In this document: positions 7,811 to 12,969 of the stretch, piece after piece | Position numbering within the stretch: the stretch's first letter is position 1 | Layout: every line of letters begins with the position of its first letter | Source of the DNA: Chloroflexi bacterium UBA4733 | Lineage (GTDB): Bacteria > Chloroflexota > UBA4733 | DNA: 12,969 nt | NCBI GenBank assembly: GCA_002404055.1 | Contig: DHIZ01000097.1 | Span: forward strand, 1-12,969 | Direction: 5' to 3' | Program-made: the position numbers and the translations under genes | The notes under the pieces: model-generated | Told to the model about the DNA's origin: nothing | The model's database searches: none | Seen by the model: the letters and a program-made list of their open reading frames with translations, nothing else

Positions 7811-9573
7811 GAGGCGGCCACCGCCGTTGCCACGCCTTCCAGCGCTTCGCCTTGACGTACTTGAATACGGTAGAAGTCGGCGTAGATCGGGCTATCCCGC
7901 AGCAACTGGTCGTGACTGCCGCGAGCGACAATGCGCCCGCCATCGACGACCAGAATCTGGGTGGCGTTGCGTAAGGTGGCCATGCGCTGGGCGATCACGA
8001 AGGTGGTGCGTCCCTCCATCAGGCGCGCGAGGGCCTGCTGGATCAGAAACTCCGTTTCCATGTCCACGCTGGAGGTAGCCTCGTCTAACACCAGGATGCG
8101 AGCGTCCAGCAGGAGCGCACGGGCGATGGCGACGCGCTGGCGTTGCCCGCCGGAGAGTGTCGCGCCGCGCTCACCGACGATCGTGTCGTAGCCGTCCGGG
8201 AACTCCATGATGAAACCATCCGCCCGGGCCGCCTGGGCGGCGGCAATCACGGTGTCCATGGGGGCATCCGGACGGCCGAAGGCGATGTTGTCGCGAATGG
8301 TGCCGGTGAAGAGCATCGGCTCCTGTAGCACAAAAGCAACCTGGCGGCGAAGGGATTGCAGGGAGACGTCGCGGACGTCGTAGCCGTCGACCCTGATCCG
8401 GCCGCTGGTGGTGTCGTAAAAGCGGGGCAGCAGGTTGACGATGGTGCTCTTGCCCGACCCGGTGGGGCCGACGAGCGCCACGACCTCGCCCGGCCTGGCC
8501 AGGAAGGTGATGTCCTCCAGGAGCAAAGCGCCACTGCGCGCGTAGCGGAAGCTCACCTGATCGAAGTACACTTCGCCCTTAGAGCGCGGCAGCACGATGG
8601 CATCCAGCTTTTCCTTGATCTCCGAGGGCGTGTCCAGGATCTCAAAGATACGCCCGCCGCTGGCGACCGCGCGCGAGATGATGCTGGCGAAGAAACCGAG
8701 CTGGCGCACCGGATTGATCAACTGCAGCAGGTAGGCGTTGAAGGCCACCAACGTGCCGATCGTCATGTTGCCGTGGATCACCTCAGCGCCGCCGTAGCCA
8801 AGGACCAGCACACTGCCGGCTGCCGACCAGAAGTTGAGCAGCGGCATGACGATGGCGCTGGCCTTGACCTGGACAATGTTCTTGTCCAGCAGCAGGTCGT
8901 TCTGCTCGGTGAAGCGTTCGCCCTCGAACGGTTCGCGCGCGAACGCTTTCACCACCTTGATGCCGGTGACGATCTCCTGCAGCACGGTGGTGACCGCCGC
9001 CAACTGCTGCTGGATCTCGATGAACATCGGGCGCACGATGCGGTTGTACTGGGCAATGGTGATGATCAATGGCGGCAAGGTCGCCAGGGACAGCAGCGCC
9101 AGTTGCCAGTTCAGGCTGAAGAGCACGATGATGACCGTGGTGAAGACGATGGCGAAGTTGGCCATGTTCAGCAAACCGCGTCCGGTGAACAGGCGCACCA
9201 GTTCCACGTCGCTGGTCATGCGCGTCATGAGTTGGCCGGTTTGCGAGCGGTCATGCCAACTGAAGGAGAGGTGCTGCGTGTGGCGATACAGGGCATTGCG
9301 GAGCTCGTAGGCGACGCCCTGCGATGAGCTTTCTACCAGGTAGGAGCGAAAGAAGTCGAAGACCGCACGGCCCAGCGTGATGACAACAATGATGATCGCG
9401 CCACGATGCAGGTACGCCACGTCGCCTTTGCCGATGCCGCGGTCGATCAGTCCTTTAATCATGGCGGGCACAACCAGGCTGAGTAAGGCGCCTAACAGAA
9501 GCGACAGGTAAGCGAAGAAGGTGCTGACCCAATAACGCCGAAGGTAACTGAGGAGGCGTAGCAGTATCTTCAC
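7807..9573 (-). CDS. ABC exporter half-transporter with Gln in the switch-loop position
   Basis: This 588-residue TMD-NBD half-exporter is the first gene of the operon. Six helices lie near 15-39, 57-80, 136-154, 156-175, 242-262 and 272-300. The ATPase domain has Walker A GPTGSGKST (369-377), Q-loop in VLQEPMLFTG, canonical signature LSGGQRQR (473-480), and Walker B ILVLDEATSSVD with E498. In the switch loop FVIAQRM has Q529 where histidine is normal. Together with the FSVGQ signature of the partner this makes one composite ATP site degenerate and leaves the other intact, as in LmrCD- or TM287/288-type heterodimers. The start is GTG with AGAGG seven nt upstream. The 282-nt upstream gap holds several repeats that may be operators. 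Confidence 0.94.
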   Translation of the reverse strand: MKILLRLLSYLRRYWVSTFFAYLSLLLGALLSLVVPAMIKGLIDRGIGKGDVAYLHRGAIIIVVITLGRAVFDFFRSYLVESSSQGVAYELRNALYRHTQHLSFSWHDRSQTGQLMTRMTSDVELVRLFTGRGLLNMANFAIVFTTVIIVLFSLNWQLALLSLATLPPLIITIAQYNRIVRPMFIEIQQQLAAVTTVLQEIVTGIKVVKAFAREPFEGERFTEQNDLLLDKNIVQVKASAIVMPLLNFWSAAGSVLVLGYGGAEVIHGNMTIGTLVAFNAYLLQLINPVRQLGFFASIISRAVASGGRIFEILDTPSEIKEKLDAIVLPRSKGEVYFDQVSFRYARSGALLLEDITFLARPGEVVALVGPTGSGKSTIVNLLPRFYDTTSGRIRVDGYDVRDVSLQSLRRQVAFVLQEPMLFTGTIRDNIAFGRPDAPMDTVIAAAQAARADGFIMEFPDGYDTIVGERGATLSGGQRQRVAIARALLLDARILVLDEATSSVDMETEFLIQQALARLMEGRTTFVIAQRMATLRNATQILVVDGGRIVARGSHDQLLRDSPIYADFYRIQVRQGEALEGVATAVAAS

Positions 9574-9631
9574 GGATGGGCCTCTGCCGCTGGCAACTGC
9601 CTGGGCGTTGCCTGCTCATTGAGACCGATGC

Positions 9632-9647
9632 GAGATGCTACCTCATC
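9632..9647. repeat. Direct repeat copy 1 upstream of the ABC exporter operon
   Basis: GAGATGCTACCTCATC matches the copy at 9698-9713 at 15 of 16 positions. It lies 59 nt upstream of the exporter start codon, a normal place for a regulator site or duplicated promoter element. The core contains GATG...CATC arms. Confidence 0.5.
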
Positions 9648-9682
9648 GATCTGTAGGAATTCCGTTTCGGCCATTGCTCTCG

Positions 9683-9698
9683 CTCACGTGAACGTGAG
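9683..9698. repeat. 16-bp inverted repeat, possible operator
   Basis: CTCACGT and ACGTGAG are perfect 7-nt arms with a GA spacer. It abuts direct repeat copy 2 (shared base 9698), 110 nt upstream of the exporter operon. Dyad symmetry of this size suits a dimeric regulator; the identity of that regulator is not visible. Confidence 0.45.
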
Positions 9699-9713
9699 AG
9701 ATGCTACCACATC
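9698..9713. repeat. Direct repeat copy 2 upstream of the ABC exporter operon
   Basis: GAGATGCTACCACATC differs from copy 1 at one position (A for T). The two copies start 66 nt apart, a little over six helical turns, so both could be bound on the same face of the DNA. Confidence 0.5.
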
Positions 9714-9773
9714 CCTCCACGCAGCGAGCCAGGACCCGGCAGTAGGACCGTCGGGGGGGCGTCGCGCTGCTGC

Positions 9774-9795
9774 GTGGTATACCACAATTGTTGTG
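9774..9795. promoter_or_regulatory. Two overlapping palindromes, probable operator
   Basis: GTGGTATACCAC (9774-9785) is a perfect 12-bp palindrome. It overlaps CACAA-TTG-TTGTG (9783-9795), which has 5-nt arms. They lie between the divergent exporter operon and the small membrane protein gene, 61 nt before the latter's ATG, in an A/T-richer patch of a GC-rich gap. No good -35/-10 pair was found; TATACC inside the first palindrome is only a weak -10 candidate. Confidence 0.45.
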
Positions 9796-9855
9796 TTCGA
9801 GCGCGCACGCCGGAGCGATGCAGCAGTGCAACGGAAGTTGACTGAGGAGACGTTC

Positions 9856-10050
9856 ATGTACGAAATTCCCGCCGAGTACCGAATGCCGATCGCCGTCGCC
9901 CTGTTTGGCGTTGCCTTGATCTTCTGTGTCACCGCCTATTTGCACATGGCGCCGGCCCTCGGCATGTTTGCCGGCATCTGCCTCGTGTCGGCCGCGCGCA
10001 TCGGCTACGCCGTAGCCCGCGAGCAAGGGTTCCTCGTCCGCCTGCCCTGA
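9856..10050 (+). CDS. Small two-helix membrane protein of unknown function
   Basis: I do not recognise this 64-residue protein. A short polar N-terminus (MYEIPAEYRM) is followed by two hydrophobic helices (about 11-29 and 33-53) joined by a tight MAPALG turn, then a basic tail (AREQGFLVRLP). Positive residues after helix 2 suggest both ends face the cytoplasm. The ATG is chosen because GAGGAG lies 7 nt upstream; the open frame extends further 5', but that part has no membrane-protein character and covers the palindromes. The gene stands alone, divergent from the exporter operon and followed by the thrS leader. It could be a stress or envelope micro-protein; no function is claimed. Confidence 0.65.
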   Translation: MYEIPAEYRMPIAVALFGVALIFCVTAYLHMAPALGMFAGICLVSAARIGYAVAREQGFLVRLP

Positions 10051-10120
10051 TGGAGAGGCGACCAGCGCGCTGACCCGGCCGGCGATGTCCGCCATGGTAT
10101 CGTTGAGCCACAACTGCAGA

Positions 10121-10385
10121 ATCGCCTTGATGAGGACCAGTACCCCGACAGCGCCCGCTCAGAGAAGGCCGGCCGTTGGCTGCAAGCCGCCACGCGCGCG
10201 TCGGGAGAACACCACCTCGGAGCAGGTTGCGATGGACTTGACCCGAGGGTGAGGTCATAAGCAGCCCGTAACGGCACGATACCGCCGGTAACGAGCCGTG
10301 CTGCCCGTAGGCAGGTTGTACGGGAAACGTGGTGGAACCGCGTGAGCATGAGCGCTCTCGCCCAACGTGGGCGAGAGCGCTTTTT
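10121..10385 (+). promoter_or_regulatory. Threonine T-box riboswitch leader of thrS
   Basis: All main T-box parts can be drawn. The base helix of Stem I is ATCGCCTTG (10121-10129) with CAGGTTGCGAT (10223-10233). A GATGA kink-turn-like segment and GAGG/CCTC helix (10132-10135 / 10215-10218) follow. The specifier loop has AGTA (10139-10142) opposite GAAC-ACC-A, with Thr specifier ACC at 10211-10213. Above it lies CCCGAC(A)GCGC / GCGCGTCGGG, and the AGAGA motif is at 10161-10165. The T-box GGTGGAACCGCG is at 10331-10342, with bulge TGGAACC (10333-10339). The antiterminator pairs ACGTGG with CCAACGT and GCGTGAGC with GCTCTCGC, excluding the terminator. Uncharged tRNA-Thr would favour read-through into thrS. 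The promoter, expected within 10051-10120, is not clear; TATCGT at 10098 is weak. Confidence 0.93.
10351..10385 (+). terminator. T-box-controlled intrinsic terminator of the thrS leader
   Basis: AGCGCTCTCGCCC (10351-10363) and GGGCGAGAGCGCT (10369-10381) form a perfect 13-bp stem with loop AACGT, followed at once by a T-run (10381-10385). Its 5' arm and loop are also the 3' arm of the antiterminator, which gives the on/off switch. It ends 26 nt before the thrS start codon. Confidence 0.92.
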
Positions 10386-10410
10386 GTTGTGATAGCGAGG
10401 AGGATCAGCG

Positions 10411-12210
10411 ATGGTAACGGGTGAGGCTGGAAGCGAGCGGGCGGGCGCAACGGTGGCGACCCGAGATGGCTCGCCCCTCTTGCGCATGCGTCACTCGACT
10501 GCGCACATCATGGCCCAGGCGGTGCAACGTCTGTTTCGGGGCACGCGGTTCGGCATCGGTCCGGCAATCGAAGACGGCTTCTACTACGACTTCGACTCGC
10601 CGCACACTTTTTCGCCTGAGGACTTCGCGACCATCGAAGCCGAAATGGCAAGGATCGTCGTTGAGGATTACCCCTTTGTGCTCAGCGAAGTCAGCCGCGA
10701 GGAGGCCCGCCGCTACTTTGCCGGGCGCAACGAGGTCTATAAGGTCGATTTGATCGACCGGTTCGCCGAGGATGAACGTATCACCTTCTTTACTGATGGC
10801 GACTTCGTCGACCTCTGCGCCGGGCCCCACGTCGCCAGCACCGGCAAGGTCGGGCCCTTCAAGCTGCGCTCCGTCGCCGGGGCCTACTGGCACGGCGATG
10901 AGCATCAACCGATGCTCCAGCGCGTCTACGGCCTCGCCTTTGAGACGCAGGAGCAGTTAGATCGCCATCTCTGGCTGCTGGAGGAGGCGAAGAAGCGCGA
11001 TCACCGCAGGTTGGGTCAGGAGCTCGATCTCTTCACTTTTTCCGACCTCGTTGGCGCCGGGTTGCCGCTCTTCACGCCGCGCGGCACGCTGATTCGGCGG
11101 TTGCTGGAAGAGTTCGTGCAGTCGCTGCAGGAGCCCCTGGGCTACCAGCGGGTGACCATTCCCCACATCACCAGGAGCGAACTGTACAAGGTGAGCGGTC
11201 ACTGGGAGAAGTTCAAGGAAGATCTCTTCCACGTCTCAGGCAAGAGTGGCGAGGACTTTGCCCTGAAGCCAATGAACTGCCCGCACCACACGCAAATCTA
11301 CGCAGCCCGCCAGCGTAGCTACCGAGACCTGCCGATCCGATTTTCCGAAGTGACGACCTGCTACCGGGATGAACTCCCCGGCACGCTGCTCGGGCTATCG
11401 CGGGTCCGCTCCCTGACGCAGGACGATGCCCACGTCTTTTGCCGGCCGGAGCAGGTCATGGAAGAAGCTTTAGGCATCTATTCCATCGTCGAAGGGTTTT
11501 ACCGACCCTTCGCTATGCCCTTGACCGTGCGGCTGTCACTATGGGATGAGGCGCATCCAGAAAAGTACCTCGGTGATACCCAGACCTGGACGACTTCGCA
11601 GGAGCAGTTGCGGGAAGTGCTACGAGCCAAACAAGCGACGTGGGTCGAAGAGGTTGGTGAAGCCGCCTTCTACGGTCCGAAGATCGACTTCAACGCGACA
11701 GATGCCCTGGGACGCACCCTGCAGTTGGCGACGCTACAGCTCGACTTCAACCTGCCCGAGCGCTTCAATCTTACTTTCATCACGCCGGAAGGGACGCCAG
11801 CTCGTCCCGTGATGCTGCATCGGGCCATTCTTGGGTCGGTGGAGCGCTTCATGGCCATCCTGATCGAGCACTTCGCCGGGGCCTTCCCGCTTTGGTTGTC
11901 ACCAGTGCAGGCCCTGGTCATCCCAATTGCAGATCGCCACAACGAGTACGCGGAGCGGGTGGCGAAGGAGTTGTTGGCTGCCGGCATTCGCGTCGACGTG
12001 GATGACCGACGCGAGGGAATGCGCGCCAAGATCCGCGACGCCCAGTTGCAGAAGACGCCCTACATGCTGATCGTCGGCGACAAGGAAGTACAGGCGGAAC
12101 AGGTGGCCGTGCGCGTCCGCAACGGCCAGGACCTTGGCGCCAGGCCGATCGCGGAGTTCCGCGAACTGGCATTGCGGCTGATTGCGGAGAAGAGTTTGGA
12201 GCTGACGTAA
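10411..12210 (+). CDS. thrS: Threonyl-tRNA synthetase lacking the TGS domain
   Basis: This cytosolic class II synthetase charges tRNA-Thr with threonine. The 599-residue protein begins almost directly with the editing domain: HSTAH (H28, H32) and DLCAGPH with C136. E. coli has its equivalent histidines at 73 and 77, so about 45 residues, the whole TGS domain, are absent. The catalytic core has zinc ligands C290 (MNCPHH), H341 (DDAHVFC) and H470 (VMLHRAILG), motif 2 around RFSEVTTCYRDE (310-321) and motif 3 GSVERF (475-480). The anticodon-binding domain runs from about 500 to the end. ATG follows a strong GAGGAGG at 7 nt, so the short N-terminus is not a start error. Expression is controlled by the T-box leader. 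Confidence 0.97.
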   Translation: MVTGEAGSERAGATVATRDGSPLLRMRHSTAHIMAQAVQRLFRGTRFGIGPAIEDGFYYDFDSPHTFSPEDFATIEAEMARIVVEDYPFVLSEVSREEARRYFAGRNEVYKVDLIDRFAEDERITFFTDGDFVDLCAGPHVASTGKVGPFKLRSVAGAYWHGDEHQPMLQRVYGLAFETQEQLDRHLWLLEEAKKRDHRRLGQELDLFTFSDLVGAGLPLFTPRGTLIRRLLEEFVQSLQEPLGYQRVTIPHITRSELYKVSGHWEKFKEDLFHVSGKSGEDFALKPMNCPHHTQIYAARQRSYRDLPIRFSEVTTCYRDELPGTLLGLSRVRSLTQDDAHVFCRPEQVMEEALGIYSIVEGFYRPFAMPLTVRLSLWDEAHPEKYLGDTQTWTTSQEQLREVLRAKQATWVEEVGEAAFYGPKIDFNATDALGRTLQLATLQLDFNLPERFNLTFITPEGTPARPVMLHRAILGSVERFMAILIEHFAGAFPLWLSPVQALVIPIADRHNEYAERVAKELLAAGIRVDVDDRREGMRAKIRDAQLQKTPYMLIVGDKEVQAEQVAVRVRNGQDLGARPIAEFRELALRLIAEKSLELT

Positions 12211-12216
12211 GTGGGG

Positions 12217-12238
12217 GTAGGGCCGCCCCTGTCCCTAC
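12217..12238. terminator. Possible bidirectional terminator between thrS and the kinase gene
   Basis: GTAGGG (12217-12222) and CCCTAC (12233-12238) form a 6-bp stem with a 10-nt C-rich loop in the 24-nt convergent gap, overlapping the kinase stop codon. The stem is short and there is no T-run, so the call rests mainly on position. Confidence 0.3.
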
Positions 12239-12969
12239 GCCGACGGCACCCCCAGCGGCAAGAACACGGTCATCGTCGTGCCCGTACCCGGCCCGTCGGA
12301 GATGGCGGTGATGCGGCCACCGTGCGCGTCGACAATGCCGCGGCAGATGAACAGGCCCAGCCCTGTGCCTTCGACCCGGCGCTCAATCGCCGCCTGCGAG
12401 CGGAAATAGCGCTGAAAGAGCCGGGCGTGATCCTCGGTACTCAGACCGATCCCCTGGTCGATCACGCGGAGGATCGCCATGTTTTGCCTTTCCTCGATGG
12501 TCACCCGGACAGTCCCTTCAGGGGCGTACTTAAGGCCATTGGAGATGAGGTTTTCCAGGACCTGCTCGATTCGTTCGGCTTCCCAGTTGCCGACCAGGGA
12601 GGCGAACTCCGTCGCGATCACCACCCGCCGCTGGGCCTCCTGACCCAGCAACTTCACGGCATGGTGTACGATGGCGATGAGGTCTGCCGGTTGCCGTTGC
12701 GGGCTCATTTGGCCCGCTCTGACGCGAGTGGCGTCGAGCATATTATGGAGGAGCCGTTCCATGGCGGAGGTTTGCTCTTGCATCGTCCGCAAGCCTTCCG
12801 CCAGGCCTTCCAGCGTCAGCCGCTGTGCTGCTGCACGCCGACTGAGCAGTTGAACTGTCCCCTTGATGCCGGTCAATGGATTGCCGAGGTCGTGGGCGGC
12901 GATGGCAATAAAGTCGTCCAGCGCTTCTTCGAGCGCCTGTTGGTAGTAGTTGAGGGCGACGCCGGTGGC
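12235..12969 (-). CDS. Sensor histidine kinase, C-terminal kinase core, 5' end outside the window
   Basis: The visible 244 residues are the transmitter part of a two-component sensor kinase. The dimerisation helix carries the phospho-acceptor in AAHDLGNPLTGIKG, with His at visible residue 26 (12892-12894); the usual Arg after HEL/HDL is Gly here. The HATPase domain has the N-box ENLISNGLKYAP (about 139-150), G1 DQGIG (171-175), the F-box LFQRYFRS and G2 GTGLGLFICRG (201-211), so it looks catalytically complete. The frame is open through the window edge, and the input domains lie beyond it. A TTG inside the H-box region (12874-12876) would be a false start because it falls after the acceptor His. 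No receiver domain follows; the partner regulator is not in the window. Confidence 0.92.
   Translation of the reverse strand, partial: ATGVALNYYQQALEEALDDFIAIAAHDLGNPLTGIKGTVQLLSRRAAAQRLTLEGLAEGLRTMQEQTSAMERLLHNMLDATRVRAGQMSPQRQPADLIAIVHHAVKLLGQEAQRRVVIATEFASLVGNWEAERIEQVLENLISNGLKYAPEGTVRVTIEERQNMAILRVIDQGIGLSTEDHARLFQRYFRSQAAIERRVEGTGLGLFICRGIVDAHGGRITAISDGPGTGTTMTVFLPLGVPSA

Noticed and set aside
8356..9327. Long open frame of 323 codons on the plus strand
   Set aside because: It lies wholly antisense to the 588-residue ABC exporter, has no recognisable domain and is rich in His/Asp/Gln/Arg as expected for a shadow frame in GC-rich DNA.
9643..10113. Minus-strand open frame of 156 codons overlapping the small membrane protein and the leader upstream region
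   Set aside because: The plus-strand frame has a strong ribosome binding site and two clean membrane helices; the minus-strand product is low complexity and has no ribosome binding site.
10214..10216. Second ACC triplet as the T-box specifier
   Set aside because: The first ACC (10211-10213) is followed by a purine and sits at the expected place in the specifier loop; the second is partly used in the GAGG/CCTC helix. Both would read Thr anyway.
10051..10260. Open frame continuing in phase after the stop codon of the small membrane protein
   Set aside because: It has no ATG and covers the T-box Stem I, whose paired structure and motifs explain the sequence better.
1..12969. tRNA, rRNA, CRISPR array, insertion sequence or prophage genes
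   Set aside because: Both strands were read for cloverleaf segments, regularly spaced repeats, transposase or integrase motifs and terminal inverted repeats; none was found.

Overview
The window is GC-rich bacterial chromosome carrying mostly housekeeping and transport genes. The lineage cannot be fixed from sequence alone. A threonyl-tRNA synthetase without a TGS domain placed behind a T-box leader, high GC, an anaplastic mix of GTG/TTG/ATG starts with strong GAGGAG-type ribosome binding sites, and ABC exporters of the heterodimeric type would suit a high-GC Gram-positive-like lineage. Chloroflexota (Thermomicrobia-like) is my best guess, as an inference only.

Layout. (1) 3-791, plus strand: the 3' part of dnaK, followed by a strong hairpin without a U-tract. 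(2) 1045-1580, plus strand: a two-gene module, DUF433 antitoxin-like then DUF5615 PIN-like toxin, joined by a 4-nt TTGA overlap and clearly poorer in GC than its neighbours. (3) 4581-1597, minus strand: a MacB/LolD-type ABC ATPase, its FtsX-like permease, and fmt (methionyl-tRNA formyltransferase), all closely spaced or overlapping, so probably one transcript. (4) 9573-4799, minus strand: two half-size ABC exporters overlapping by 4 nt, then an amidohydrolase of the dihydroorotase-like deacetylase group 24 nt later. Two tandem GC-rich hairpins follow its stop codon. (5) 9574-9855: an intergenic region with a 16-nt direct repeat, a 16-bp inverted repeat and two fused palindromes, likely operators. 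(6) 9856-10050, plus strand: a 64-residue two-helix membrane protein of unknown role. (7) 10121-12210, plus strand: a complete threonine T-box riboswitch with specifier ACC, a resolvable antiterminator and a perfect 13-bp terminator, controlling thrS. (8) 12969-12235, minus strand: the C-terminal kinase core of a sensor histidine kinase cut by the window end.

How the parts work together. The T-box would sense uncharged tRNA-Thr and permit read-through into thrS. The two ABC exporter halves have complementary defects: one has Gln in place of the switch histidine, the other has a degenerate signature motif. This fits a single heterodimer with one weak and one active ATP site. The window shows no phage, insertion sequence, CRISPR array, tRNA or rRNA gene. 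I see no clear new biological system; the most informative items are the T-box/thrS unit, the asymmetric exporter operon with its repeat-rich upstream region, and the toxin-antitoxin pair.
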